A DNA stretch of 64,000 nucleotides. Origin: Dallia pectoralis (taxonomy: Eukaryota; Chordata; Actinopteri; Esociformes; Umbridae). The translations under genes were made by a program, and so were the position numbers. Where the stretch lies: positions 23,248,344 to 23,312,343 of the forward strand of contig CM055730.1 of assembly GCA_029465975.1 (NCBI GenBank), given 5' to 3'. Every line of letters starts with the position of its first letter. Position 1 is the first letter of the stretch. The notes under the pieces were generated by a model. That model did not search any database. It was not told where the DNA came from and worked only from the letters and a program-made list of their open reading frames with translations. Shown in pieces: positions 35,675-47,998 of the stretch.

Positions 35675-35857
35675 CTAACATGGAGATTCAACCAGATAAC
35701 AAAATATGTGTGTAAACGAGACCTCATGCCATTTGGTTGGGTCATTGACCCAGTTTTTAATTAAATAAGGGCAATCATAACCTATTGCAGTTAATTTGGC
35801 AATGTACCGTTGCCGGTCGGCAGGTGTCAATGACTCCCAATACGACATTCTTGTCAT
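35675..35857 (-). CDS. Exon-like ORF, SYWESLTPADRQRY type, possibly transposon-derived
   Basis: A 60-codon minus-strand frame starts MTRMSYWESLTPADRQRYIAK. It continues with a DCPYLIKNWVNDPTKW segment and a short hydrophobic end before TAG. The coding character is good: charged helix, tryptophan spacing, no low complexity. I recall similar N-termini in uncharacterised, multi-copy teleost proteins with downstream SWIM/YqaJ-like parts, but that is memory and not shown here. Upstream, GGGGGCGTGGTCTGGCTGGGGG-like GC-rich sequence (35875-35915) could be a promoter. No further exon was found leftward before the minisatellite. It faces the THAP-like exon at 33337. Confidence 0.45.
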   Translation of the reverse strand: MTRMSYWESLTPADRQRYIAKLTAIGYDCPYLIKNWVNDPTKWHEVSFTHIFCYLVESPC

Positions 35858-35989
35858 TCAAATATACATGATGGTCGCGGTGTTTTCCCCCAGCCAGACC
35901 ACGCCCCCAACTATGACGAGTAGCAGACTGTATGTATGCCCTACTTGACAACGTTCTGATCAATCCAGCTATACAAAATAAATAATTGT

Positions 35990-36891
35990 ATTTACTCATC
36001 GACCATGTAACAAGCTAGCTCCAAATGAACTGTACTTTCTTGACTCTGTTACACAGACCTTTTCTGACCTGTCATATAAAAAGGCATCCACGCGGTCGAT
36101 ATCATACAAAAAATAAATATTGGATTTTTTCTGTGAAAAATGTCTTATTTTTTTACTATTAAATATTCAGAAAAAAATAACTTAACACATTCTAGGGGGC
36201 CAGTAAATAAAATACTTCATTACAAAAAAATGTATATTCTGTTGAATCTTTTCTATTTTGTTACCATCTTTGCATTCCCTCCCTGACCTCTGTTGGTATG
36301 CAGAATGCATTCTGTAACTGTACATCTGTAAATGAATCTAATGATGTAGGCCCCTCTAACTTCTAACACTCTCTGAGCAGTGAGACAGAGCTGAGTACTC
36401 TTACATGTACTTTTTTTACAGGAAAGACCAAACGCAGACATGTGACACGTGTGTAATCATTAGTCTTTTCTTCATTATTATTATTGCTAGTTTTCATAGC
36501 AAAAGCTTGATGTTCCTAATAATGGTTTTGCTTTTAATTTGAGACAACTTAGTCATGGGTGTGGAACAAGACACCTAGCTCGCAACTAAAAACGGATGGC
36601 TATGAACGTACTAGCCACAAAAAAAGATCCACAGGGTTTCCGGGCCTCCCACTGTCCCCATCATGTGCCTCAAAAAAGTGCCTGCAAATTGTCTCATTCT
36701 GTGTCGTACACCTACCGGGAGAAGGGCAATATGTAGACCAGAGTGGGCCTCGACTCTCCCAGACAAAAAAATTGTCAGGACATTTTCCTGCTATATTTAA
36801 TATCTCTGGTGCCAATTACAGTACTGAATAGAATTTTAACTAATCGTTAATATAACATTTAAATACAATGCTTGTAAGCAGACATTGAGTG

Positions 36892-36928
<37 letters not shown>

Positions 36929-38560
36929 ATATAACTAAGAGAATCAACTACCACCATGTACATGGAAAGAAGGACACTTTGCACCTGTGCTATTGCGGCG
37001 TATGGTATTCAACTGGAATCTACACTGAGTGAGAGTTGACCTTGGCACATTGGAACTATTGGTGCAATGTCTTCTCTTCTTAGGGTTTAGAGGTAAAAAT
37101 GGCTAACGTTTTAAACCCAGGAGGAGATGGCTTCCCAAAAAAAATTGTAAAAAAGATGTAAAAAGAGCACAGCCTCCACACTGACAACAATAATAAATAT
37201 ATAAACATGACTAAATGGATACATCCTATTTGAAGGGCTCTGATCTATTCCGTTCTGACAGCTAACTTTCCAAATGAGTGTCTAGTCAATGCTACACACA
37301 GACACCGGATATCTGCTAAACGCACCTAGCCGCCCAGCCTGTTACTGCTGACTTATGGATCTGTCAGTACGGAGAGAAGCACAGTACATGGCAGAGTAGA
37401 TAATTTCTAATTGCGTGAGATGAAATAACACATGGCGCGCTGATACATTTTAATGTAACATGTTCTCACCGGATAATTCCATCATGCCATTCTCCCATAC
37501 TTTCCTTTTACTCACCTGTCACCCGAAAAGCACTTATCACAGCAGTTCTATTGAATTGTGTTTGAACTGTTTTATGATATTGATTTGGAGACATGACATT
37601 TTAATTAGTTAGCGGGTGTCAGCTGTCGTAGGCAGTGCTATTGGTTTGCGTTTGAGGGAGATCAGGGACGCGACAGTTATGGGAATAAAGCACTTACTGT
37701 GAGAAGGTAGTAAATGGGGATGATGTAGATGTGAATAGCAAAGCCACATTGATGAACTGTTGGAGACAAAAACAAAAAAGCATCTTGTCTGTTTGTCTGT
37801 CTCTTTCAAACTGCCTGTCTCGTGTGTGTCTGTCGTGATGAATGTGTCTAATATACTTAAGTCTTTGAGACTTCTCTGACAATTCGTGTTTTCTCTTTCA
37901 TACGTTGCAGTTAATGTCTATTTAACCATGCAGGGAACTTGGCTAGCAAGTGAGAGAGGGTTAGTAGATGAGGTAACTTTGCAGCACTCCATTGAACAGC
38001 AATAAGCTTTGAGGGTTTAGCCAGCATAAACACATTATACAGATGAGATTCATCAGCACTCTAGTGTCAAATCCATAATACCCACAGGGCAATCTCAACA
38101 CAAGCCAACTGCAGATCATGGCTCTCCACTAAACACAGGCAAGCTGCCATTCATTCTGCGGGAAGCTAAGAGATGAAACAAAGAGATTTGGATTTCTTTT
38201 TTAATCAACTCAATCATACGTAAAGATATGCCTAAAATATTTGGTCTCTAATAGGCAGGCATTATGGAAAGAAGGCATACCGTTTCTATAGCTAGTCTAG
38301 ACATTCATTTAAATTTGTGTAAATATGCCAATATGAGATCATTTGTCATCTCAGAAGTCCTTATCCAACATGTTTTTTCACATAAACATTATTGCCTGCT
38401 GACAGGGGGTAAATATTACATGAAAGAAATTCAAGCCATATTTTACTTTAAGACAAATTAGTAATCTATGGAAATGCTTCATCTGAAACAAAGGATGAAT
38501 ACTGGAAAGTTTTTGAATTAGCTTTAATTACCAAATGTTATCTACATTATTAAACATATA
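35990..38560. other. Intergenic stretch, no gene assigned
   Basis: It contains a perfect AT dinucleotide run at about 36896-36926. The minus-strand frame at 36600-36815 has several cysteines and tryptophans (SRGPLWSTYCPSPGRC), but I do not recognise it and do not call it. Confidence 0.35.
36896..36926. repeat. (TA)n microsatellite
   Basis: About 15 uninterrupted TA dinucleotides. Confidence 0.9.
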
Positions 38561-38567
38561 CAGGTTA

Positions 38568-39045
38568 TGCATGCATGCTAGCATGTGGTTAGGGTTTAGG
38601 TTAAGTTTAGGTTTAGGCATGCTAGCATGTGGTTAGGGTTTGGATTAAGGTTAGGCATGCATGCTAGTATGTGGTTAATGTTTAGGTTAAGTTTAGGTTC
38701 AGGCATGCTAGCATGTAGTTAGGGTTTGGATTAAGGTTCGGTTTAGGCATGCTAGCATGTTGTTAGGGTTTATGTTAAGGTTAAGTTTAGGCATGCTAGC
38801 ATGTGGTTAGGGTTTAGGATAAGATTTAGGCTTAGGCACGCTAGCATCTGGTTACAGTTTAGGTTAAGTTTAGGCATGCTAGCATGTGGTTAAGGTATAG
38901 GTAAGGTTTAGGCATGCTAGCATGTGGTTAAGGTTTAGGTAAGGTTTAGGCATGCTAGCATGTGGTTAAGGTTTAGGATAAGGTTAGGTTTAAACACACT
39001 AGCGTGTGGTTGGGGTTTAGGTTAAGGTTAGGTTTCGGACTGCTA
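38568..39045. repeat. Minisatellite with a palindromic core and telomere-like words
   Basis: About ten units of 35-50 bp contain the perfect palindrome CATGCTAGCATG followed by TGGTTAGGGTTTAGGTTAAG-type sequence. TTAGGG and TTTAGG words recur in each unit. Unit length varies by gain or loss of GGTTTAG steps. The last units drift to ACACTAGCGTG. Confidence 0.85.
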
Positions 39046-40524
39046 TAAGTGAGGAAGGCTTCAAGGTTAAGCCAAAACACTATTGAATTCAAATTTCACA
39101 GTTTATAGCACGGTTCATCTCCCGCCGACTGGTTCTGTTATACTAGCCAAGGAAAACACTTTTGTCGATTTTTCAACACATTTCATCTATAATTAGTCTC
39201 CAAACTGCACAGCTGGAGCAGTTTATATGCTGATAAAATTACACATTTAAATTGAAATGTTTTTACTTGGAGTAAGTCAACTTTTTTTACCATTTCTCTG
39301 TTTGTCGTTTGTCTCATTTATTTCCTAATCATTATAGGCCTTGCCTTTTGGATAGATTTCACTGGAGACAGCCAGATCAGCATGAAATTAAGCTCTGTTT
39401 GAATCTTTACATGCTCCAATCAGATGGGCTGAGATCTAATCATTGGCTGTCTGCCCTACCGGAGTTCACTCTGATGAAACTGACTACATATTCATAGGTT
39501 CACTTACATGGCTGATTATAACAGCGAGGATAGAAGGTACAACCTTTTTTCCATGTCTAATTTTTTTCTTCTTTTTTCATTTTCTTATAATAACAATAAA
39601 GATTGATATTGGCCCACATTGAGTCAGCAAGTAGATGGACAAAGGGGCGGAGTGTCCATGTGAAATGCTGGAGGAATAAGATATGAACAAAGCATCTGGT
39701 TTTCAGTTGTTATACTCATATACTCTCTGATGTTTAAATTAGTACAAAAAGTCCTATTCTATTTGTTCCTAGCCGCTAAATGTATCTCTTACAGCAGTAA
39801 GAATGTTGCTTTTTGCTGCTAATTTGTTTCTATGGTCCTGTAATCATTCCATTACTTTGCTTGTCATAAAATAATGCCTTTGAATAATGGGAACTTTTAC
39901 CTGATGAATTAATTTAAATGATAGCATCTGGGGTAAGAAGCTTAAATGCCATCTTAAATTACATGCAGGCATTGGACAACTTTCAACTTGTCTCATTTGC
40001 ATAAGAGGAACACTGAGTGGAGCCTTGCTTCTCTCAGAAAGGCCGGCACACTCCCGGCCAAGGCTAATTGATGAAATAATTGTATTTATTATGAATCACA
40101 TAATTACTGAGCAGAAAACATTATAAAATATTGCTTACTCATTCTCTACTGTTTTGGGCTGTCTATCTCTCAGTGTCTACCAAACCAAAATCATTGTTTC
40201 GGTTTGTCACTGACTTCTGTATAACCTCTCAAAAGTGTGTTACAAGCTGGTTTATTTAAACCCTGAAAACGTATATCAGTTACTGAAATCAGTGGAATAT
40301 AAGTATACTATGTGTATGAGATTGCAACTTATTACTTTGTAAATCACATTGGTAACTTGTTTATAATAGAAATAAGGCATCTCTGAGATGTGTGATAGTT
40401 TGATATTATACCATGACCAGGAGCTGAGCCCATGCACTCGATAATGTGTTGTATTTAAGACCAGCTTTTTGCCATGGTTTACTGGTCATGTATCTCAGCA
40501 CTCACACCACATGGGATTTAGATA
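39046..40524. other. Intergenic stretch with possible conserved non-coding DNA
   Basis: No exon is seen. The block at about 39930-40110 (CTAATTGATGAAATAATTG, CATAATTACTGAGC) is rich in homeobox-type words and lacks simple repeats. Confidence 0.3.
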
Positions 40525-40914
40525 TACAGTGCATATGGAAGGTAATCACAGCGCTTCATTTTTTCCACATGTTGTTATGTTGGTTATGTTATTATAATCT
40601 TATTGCAAAATGGATTTAATAAAATTGTTCCTCAAAATGGTACACACAATAACCCGTAATGATAACGTGAACAAAGTTTTTTTTGAAATGTTTGCGAATC
40701 TATTGAAAATAACGAACTAAAAACAATCACATGTACATAAGTATTCACAGCCTTTGCCATGACACTCAAAATTAAGCTCAGGTGCATACTGTTTCCACTG
40801 ATCATTCTTGAGATGTTTCTAGAACTTGATTGGAGTCCACCTGTGTTCAATCTAGTTTATTTGACATTATTTGGAAAGGCACACCCCTGTCTATATAAGG
40901 TCCCACAGTTGACA

Positions 40915-41522
40915 GTGCAGGTCAGAGCACGAACCAAGCAAAGGAATTGTCTGTATACCGCCGAGACAGGATTGTATCGAGGCGCAGATCTGGGAAAGGG
41001 TACCCACAAATGTCTGCAGCATTGAAGGTCCCAACGAGCACAGTTGGGAAGCACCAGGACTCTTTGGAGAGTTGGCTGCCCGGTTCCTCTGACAGTGCTC
41101 CCGTGTTGCTCTGTGAAGAGAGGCGAAACTTCCAGAAGGACAACCATCTCTGCAGCACTCCACCAATCAGGCCTGCATGGTAGAGTGGCCTGACAGAAGC
41201 TATTTCTCAGGTAAAGGCGAAGGTTCATCTTATAACAGGACAACAACCTAAGCACACAGCAAAGATAACAAATGAGTGGCTTCGGGACAACCCTGTGAAT
41301 GTTTTTCAGTGGCCCAGCTAGAGCCCAGACTTGAATATGATTGAAGAGAGAGATCTGAACATGGCTGTGCACCGAAGCTCCCCATCCAACCTGATGGAGC
41401 TTGAGAGGTCCTGCAAAAAAGTATGGGCTAAACTGCCCAAAAATAGGTGTGCCAAGCTTGTAGCATCCTACTTAAAAGGACTTGAGGCTGTAATTGTTGC
41501 TAAAGGTGCTTCAACAAAGTAA
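40915..41522 (+). pseudogene. Tc1-like transposase pseudogene with a central deletion
   Basis: In the N-terminal part one frame reads CSVKRGETSRRTTISAALH and then GLHGRVA, the end of the DNA-binding region. At about 41215 the sequence jumps directly to GQQPKHTAKITNEWLRDNP, so roughly 300 bases including the first catalytic aspartate are gone. Next comes a stop codon inside the SP-LN catalytic motif and a nearly intact C-terminus ending VIVAKGASTK. Both ends are typical of fish Tc1 transposases. Confidence 0.8.
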
Positions 41523-41715
41523 TAAGCAAAAAATCTGTAAATACTTGTGTGAGACTATTTTCTTTCTTAATTTTCAGCATCTATTAAAAATATATATATA
41601 AACTCTGTCATTATGTGCTATTTTGTTTAGAATTTTCAGAAGAAAAAAAGTATTTATTTTAATTTTTTGGAATAGGGCTAAAACATAAGAATATGTAGAA
41701 AAGTAAAGGTGTGTG

Positions 41716-42139
41716 TGTCGCATCCTGGTCGGTTTCACCTGATGTGTCATCTGTTTCCAGCCCCCCACCAGCTTTATATGTCAGTGTTTCCTGTTCCCTG
41801 TTGCCAGATCGTTTGTCCTGTACACTGGTTTCCAGTGTTATCAACCTGTTGTTTCCTGTGACTTGTTTCTGCCTTGTTCTCCCGCTGACCAGTTTCCTTT
41901 CTTCCGACTCCGAGCCTGCCTATTCTAATCTATTGATCCTGCCTGACCACTGCCCGCATTACGACCACGAACCAGCCTACTCCTCGTCGGTACTGTCTAT
42001 TATCTTATCTTGTGTATGAACTATTGCCTGACTATCCCCTGACTGTGGACCTGATTGCTGCTTCAATAAATCATTGTTTGTACATTACCTGGGTCTCGTC
42101 TCTGGGTCTGCGCTTGGGTCCATTACTCTGGGCATGATA
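41716..42139 (+). mobile_element. Solo LTR (424 bp) nested in a Tc1 terminal repeat
   Basis: It starts TGTCGCATCCTGG and ends GGGCATGATA, with a TTTATA box near 41773 and AATAAA at 42065-42070. Flanking 5-mers GTGTG (41711-41715) and CTGTG (42140-42144) look like a target duplication with one change. The uninterrupted Tc1 family sequence at this point reads GCTGTGATTAC, so CTGTG is the original target. No internal retroelement sequence remains, as expected after LTR-LTR recombination. Confidence 0.8.
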
Positions 42140-42166
42140 CTGTGATTACTTTCCGGATGTGCTGTA

Positions 42167-43433
42167 TACCTTGGCTAAGTGCTGTGTAATGCACTGTTCA
42201 GTTCCTTCATGCCTATAAACAACCATTAACTGTGGTTTATTGACCATATACCACACCTCGTCATGATGCGTTGCAACATATGTGAAACAAGTCATGAGTG
42301 CAAATAAATGTACTGTGAATTAAGGTAAAAGGAGACCTAGTTTTTGGAAAGTGTTACAAATACAAAGTAGTTCCAGAATATAGTGGGCTCTATGGTAATG
42401 CTAACAAAACAAATAATACATTTTTAACAATTTAGTTGAACCTTACCAATCCAGCCCATTTGATCAATGACCCTTGATAATAAGAGTACCTGCTGGTCGT
42501 CTTGATAATGATTCTTATACAAATCATAATGCTTTGACAGCACTACAATTAATATTGCAAAGACTGATGAAAAACAAGGGCAATTCTTAGGTCACTACAG
42601 AAATCCTTAAGTGTTTTGATTTTTTTTTAAATACTGCAGAGTACCAAACATATAATACACTTATTCACCCTTCATTTAAACCTTGTTTTATTTTTTTCCA
42701 ATTACACTATATTTTCATTAAATGTGTAATGTCATGGATGCCGTTCTGTTTCAAAATATTCCATACACACATTAGAAAATTAAGGGAATGTCACTTTGCA
42801 CAGTGAATATTTAAAATGCTTTCGTAACTGATTACATGCCTTTAATTTTGATCAATTAAAATGTTGATGTCATTAAAATACCAAAGCAAAGCTTTGCGTA
42901 GTAGTTTGACTTGTCTCTCTTCAGGCAAGGCATCTTATACCTCATGCATTAGAGTTTTTCCAGTAGTTACCGAATCTACCATAAAGTTTTAGATGGACTG
43001 TCCTTTGGGCAGTTTCCCCCAACCCACCCTGAAACTCTGCTTCTCTGTTAGAATAGTCATTGGGTCCTGGTAACCATCCCAATAGCAGGCCAATTGGATA
43101 ATGGTTTATTAAGTTTCCTTAGACAGCCACCTCTAAAAAGAGTGTTAGTGATTTTAAACGTCTTCTATTTTTCAACAATGCAGTGTGTGTGCTTCCTTTA
43201 AACCTTCACTGTTTTAGCTTTTTTTTAACCTTCCCATATCTATTTCTCGTCACAATTATATTTCATGGGTCTTGGGAGAGTTTCTAGGCCATGATAGCTT
43301 GGCTTTTGCTCGGGCATACATTGTTAAGGCAATCAGGTCCAATCAATTGAATTTGCCAAAGGTGGACTACAATCATGAATGGATCTATTGGGAGTGTAAT
43401 TGAAGTGTATGAATACTAATGTTAATGAGATAC
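42167..43433. other. Intergenic stretch, no gene seen
   Basis: It is AT-rich. I see no exon, RNA gene or named repeat. Confidence 0.4.
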
Positions 43434-43520
43434 AGTCAGGTCCATAAATATTTGGACATTGACACAATTTTCATCTCTTTGGCCCTGTATACCACTCTAT
43501 CTTGATTTTAATTGGAGATA
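43434..43520 (+). mobile_element. Terminal fragment of a non-autonomous Tc1/mariner-type element
   Basis: TACAGTCAGGTCCATAAATATTTGGACATTGACACAATTTT-type sequence is a familiar terminal repeat of small fish Tc1/mariner elements. It is preceded by TA. No matching right end was found nearby. Confidence 0.55.
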
Positions 43521-46311
43521 TTATAAAACTGTTCCGTGTTACAACTGTCCCCGGTCTCCCCTACCGAGAATGTTGGGTACCGATAACGGTTCAAATGTGA
43601 ACGGTACCCAAACTCAGATTAAACAGATGTTTTTGTGATACAGTAGCTAAAACCTATGGTAGGTCTACTTGTTAACAGTTCAAGCTAACCCAGTCATCAA
43701 CAATGAAAACCAAAAGCGTTCAGGCCGAGTATTCAACTCCTATCATGACTAATGTGAGTGCCCCCTAGTAAGTCTGATCCACCAATTGACGTTATTTAAT
43801 ATAGTCCTTAATAGTTATTTAATATAGTTCTTAATAAATTATCCTTTGTGCAGTTAAAGTCAAATACCTCAGAATGTTTTAATTCTAATGTGTTAAACTT
43901 TAGTGTTGAAACAGTTGAATTAATATTTCTGCATACAGTTTAATGTTACATCCATTATTACTGCACACAACTATAATACTGATTGAGAATCGCATACGAG
44001 ACCAAGATGACATGCTAAATACTACTAATATCAAATTGCGATTGTAAAAAGCAATGTTGTTTTTGGCTAGTAAAATAGCCTGTCTGGCTGATATTTTTTT
44101 TTTATCTATAAGCCACCTGGGCTTGTAAGTCAAAAGGTATGTGTTTGACTATGTATGCACCACATCATGCTTTAAACACATTTAATGAATCTATATATCT
44201 TAACTATAAGAGGGCAAGATCAAATGTGAGGTTCTAATGTGCAACAGTAAAGTATTACAATTGTAGCGCATGTGGGCCTAGTGTATATATAATGACTAAC
44301 ATGAGATTTCCAATGGATTCAGCTGGCATTGTTAGCCACAACCTTTGTTTAGCCTGACTTTATTCACTCTTAGATTGTTGCATCCATCACTGTAGTTTCC
44401 TGTAAAAACACAAACTGAGAAATTGTGTCATACTTTTCAAAGAGTTTGTCATTGTACATATTTCTACTCTTGACCCCCTAGTTTGCATTAAGTATTTCCT
44501 TCATATTGTTTTGTTCATAACGCCCTTCTGCCAATTCTGCTTATTCTCAGTAAAGTCCTCAAGCTCTCCTATAGCACAGGGAGACAGAGGGAAAAAAGAC
44601 CCCAGATTCAGAAAATCTGAGCGGCAGAGAGGAAGAGAGAGCGAGGGGGAGAAGAATGCCTTACCTTCCTCATTACACTGCTGTCATTTACTCTTCATCC
44701 CCCGTACTCTTTAGTGGCATTAAGACGGGATGTAAATTTGACAGTTAACGCTGTTAGAAAATGGCTGGTTCAAGAAGGGCAGGAATTAGAGATGGGCATT
44801 AGGCACTGATAAGCTCCTTTCCACCGCGGCGGCGGCTGCTTAACATTCATGGGAAAGTCATCATCAAACAACGTTATCGCAGCTCTGTTGACGGCGGAGG
44901 AACATCATCACTATGATAATTTTTTTTTATAGCTGTGAGCCAAAAAAGCACTCTTATTTCAGCGGTTTGTTAATGAGATAGGAGCTTGTTGGTATGGGCA
45001 GTGCAAACTTGCCACTCTCCGGCATTTGTTTGAGTCCCCTCACAACCCCCTCCCCTCCCTCCACCTACTCACTGTTTAATGTTGCAGGGGGACCAGTTTT
45101 ATGTGCTCCACTAGAAGTGTTCTGTTTACATTCGCTGAAGGAGGGCCTTTATGTGTACCTTTAGAGATCAGTTGCTCAAAGAGAGGAAAATATAGTGATA
45201 TCAACAAACGGTCTCCCAATGCAGCTCGGTGCCAAGCACGTGGCACCTGTCAATCACTTAAACGGCATATATGGGTACAAGGAGGTGAACTCTATGGTAA
45301 AAATATATAAATTGTTTGAAGTATAGATATTCTATTTCTGAAATATTTGATGATGACCATCGTGAAGTTTTTTTCCACTTGGCACCTAACATGGTTTCAT
45401 GATCTCTGTGGCATAGGAAAACCATCTTTACAGGATATGGTGATATTTTATTCATTTGTTTGGTGCTGGCTATATTTGCCTAGTCCCTTAACTTTTCAGT
45501 CCCAGATTAGGCCCCACTCCTAGACTTAATCTGTATCCAGGAAACCGCCTCAGAAGGTGGAACTGAAGACCAGACTCTTGTGTGAAGCACATTATTCCTA
45601 TTCAGTTGGAAGGCATCCTTTGCTAGGTCAACCTGATGAGTAAATTAGTGATTTGTTTGCACTATAATGGCCCAGTGTAGAGACTTGCACTGCATTGGAA
45701 ACCATTACAAGATGAGAGATGCATTGTGTTATCGTTGACGACACAAAGCAGCTCTGTTTTGGATGGGGATGAATGCATACACTGTGGACTATAGATAACC
45801 TAAATCTGATTTTGGATTCATCACTTAGCTTTTGTTTGTTGAATGGTTTAGCAGATATTTGATCTTTTAAGATCCCTACCAAGGGACCCTACTAAGCATC
45901 CAACTTGCTGCCATTCGTTTGCAAACTTACTAAATTTTGACGGTCCTGAAATCGTTGAACTGCCAGTCATTCAGATATTAATTTGTTTCAATGCATTCCC
46001 ATTTTTTCAACTTCTTTGTCCCCAATTCCGTAACATCCAATATATGAGTAAAGCCTTGCTTCATTGTAACTCCTAGTGAATTCTGGACGGTTGATGTCAA
46101 GACAGGCATATTCTGAAGCACATTAAATGCCGTTCTGGTCTCATCATGCTACATGCTAACCAGAAAGTTTACACTGAAATCCGTACGTGTTGCAAGAAAT
46201 GCATTCTCTAGCCTTTTTTACTTCCATTACGCTCACAGGCCTCAAGGAGTTGTTGGAGCACAATGAGCCAAAGCAACCATATTTGATTACTAATCCCCTT
46301 AACCAAATTGC
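43521..46311. other. Intergenic desert with possible conserved non-coding DNA
   Basis: No exon is seen. The block at about 44740-45010 has higher GC (CCGCGGCGGCGGCTGC), flanking GATAATTTTTTTTTATAGC and few repeats; it is a candidate regulatory element. A GAGAGAGGA-rich stretch lies near 44580-44660. A phrase near 45505-45545 (CCTAGACTTAATCTGTATCC) resembles a dispersed fish repeat. Confidence 0.3.
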
Positions 46312-46430
46312 ACTGCCCTCTGCAGGACCCCTGTGTTAATCAAAGCTGGATTTGAACCCTGGTCTCACAATAACACAGCCTACTGCACAGCATTGACTTT
46401 ACCACAGTACGGTCCAAGATAGTAATTTTC
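46312..46430 (-). mobile_element. Degenerate tRNA-derived SINE-like fragment
   Basis: On the minus strand GGGTTCAAATCC (46359-46348) is a good B box; the A-box region (CTGTGGTAAAGTC) is poor. No tail is visible. Confidence 0.35.
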
Positions 46431-47220
46431 AAGTCAAATAACAATAGACCTCAATTCTATTATACAGCAGTCTACGCTGGTATCTTTTTAATCCTTTGTA
46501 ACATTACTCTATTTGTCACCGTTAGAGGTACATTGCCGACCATATGCCCTTCCATTGGTTTCAAAATGTTTCGTGTTTTACTAATGACCAGCAGAAACAA
46601 TTGAAGAAAAGAAGCATCAGTTAATCGCCTTGAAAAGTCAGATTATGTTTATTTCATCACAGTTTTTATCTGAGGCCTGTTTGAGTGCATCTATAATAAA
46701 AAAAGATACATTAAACCAAACAACAAGCATATTCAGTTGATGCTTTAATTGCCTGTTTTCAAGTCATTTAACCTTTAATGTTGAAGTCATTTCATGTGTA
46801 ATTGTATATTTATGGTTTGTATGTTGACACCAGGCAGCGTATTGTGCAAGGTAGCATTTGTATACAGGTGAGCTAATAGGTACAGGAAGGGGGTTTGTCT
46901 CTCAATGGGGAAAGCAAAACAGTTTTGACCGTTTTGACCCCTAGAAATACTAATGAGTAAATCTAACATTAATAACTGACATTTCCAATTTGACCTGAGT
47001 GGGTTTAGGTACACATAAGTGATAAAAGTGTTTTATTAGGGTTTAAATGTAAGACCAGAGAATACAGTATTGGTGTGCGTCAAAAGGTGGTTGAGCTGCA
47101 CAAATCACTATTTCAGGTCCCTGGTTAGGTTCATGGGTGCTTGTTATTAAGTCAATGTTACGTGCCAATGTCGGTGAGTGTTTAAATATATATGTCTAGA
47201 CCGCTGGTTTGGTAAGTCGC

Positions 47221-47366
47221 TGTATAGCGCAGTTTGTTTTCATCAGGGTCTTGTTTTGTTCCTTGTTTTCATGTTTGTTTTATGTGTGGGATTAAACCAC
47301 CTCAAACGTGATCCTCTGGCTCTGCGTCTCGCTCCTTCTGCACTTCACCCGAAGGATTACGTGACA
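47221..47366 (+). mobile_element. LTR-like fragment ending ACGTGACA
   Basis: The 3' part reads ATTAAACCACC...TCTGGCTCTGCGTCTCGCTCC...GGATTACGTGACA, a typical U5 end of fish gypsy-type LTRs with a variant polyadenylation signal. If it begins at TGTATAGC (47221) the flanks GTCGC and ATCGC would be a one-mismatch target duplication. The left edge is uncertain. Confidence 0.45.
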
Positions 47367-47384
47367 ATCGCAAAACCAACTACG

Positions 47385-47900
47385 CGGCCTAGAGTTTGCC
47401 AAATTTTACTAGAACTGTCAGTGGGACCAGGTTCTATAATCAGATGAGACCAAAATAGAGCTGTTTGGAAAATAAACACCAGAGGTGGATTCGGCATAGA
47501 AAGAAAGATACATACGGATAAAAGTACCACATTCTCATTATGAAGTATAGTGGTGGATCATTGATGTTGTGGGCCTGTTTCAAAGACCCTATTCAACTTT
47601 TTAGGATACATGGTTTCATGGACTCCATCAATTACCAGCAGATATTGAATGAAAACCGGACTGCCTCTGTCAGGAAGCTTAAAATGGGCTGTGGTTGGAT
47701 CTTCCAGCAGGACAATGATCCAAAGCACACCTCAAAATTAACCCAAACATGGTTCAGTGAACATAGAATGAAGGTTTTGCCATGGCCATCCCAGGCCCCA
47801 GATCTAATCCCCATATAAAAAACTTCAACTGAAGAGGTGTCCACAAGAGGAGTGGATCTCAGAATTAGGAAGATCTTTAGAGATTCTGTGTTGCCTTTAT
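47385..47900 (+). pseudogene. Tc1-like transposase C-terminal pseudogene, fourth family
   Basis: It starts in the linker (RPRVCQILLEL) and soon meets a TGA. The longest open part, 47540-47818, reads MKYSGGSLMLWACF (after the first catalytic region), IFQQDNDPKHTSK (second catalytic aspartate retained) and PWPSQAPDLIPI followed by a stop. In the last motif the usual NPIE has become IPI-stop, so the third catalytic acidic residue is lost. The DNA-binding half is missing. Confidence 0.8.
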
Positions 47901-47929
47901 AGCCTTCCCCTGGTTATCAAATGCTGCAG

Positions 47930-47998
47930 CTAGGTGTCAGAACAAATTCCTTGTATGTGTAACAGACATGGCAAAATAAACCAGATTCTGATTGTGGA
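47930..47998 (+). mobile_element. LINE 3'-tail relic
   Basis: AACAAATTCCTTGTATGTG...AAATAAACCAGATTCTGATTG matches the style of a fish LINE 3' end with a short GATTCT tail. Confidence 0.4.

Larger units (their letters stand above)
40527..42164 (+). mobile_element. Tc1-like transposon, internally deleted and interrupted by a solo LTR
   Basis: It is bounded by CAGTGCATATGG on the left and ...GTGCTG on the right, with a TA target duplication at 40525-40526 and 42165-42166. Both ends contain the family subterminal phrase (AAGGTAATCACAGCGCTTCA on the left; its partly broken complement on the right). Within the right terminal repeat a 424-bp LTR has inserted at 41716-42139. The remaining Tc1 sequence is about 1.2 kb. 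The same family gives the fragment at 55008-55927. Confidence 0.85.

Noticed and set aside
40857..41372. A 171-codon minus-strand frame
   Set aside because: It is antisense to recognisable Tc1 transposase sequence inside 40527-42164.
41711..42019. A 102-codon plus-strand ORF
   Set aside because: It lies inside the solo LTR at 41716-42139 and has no recognisable domain.
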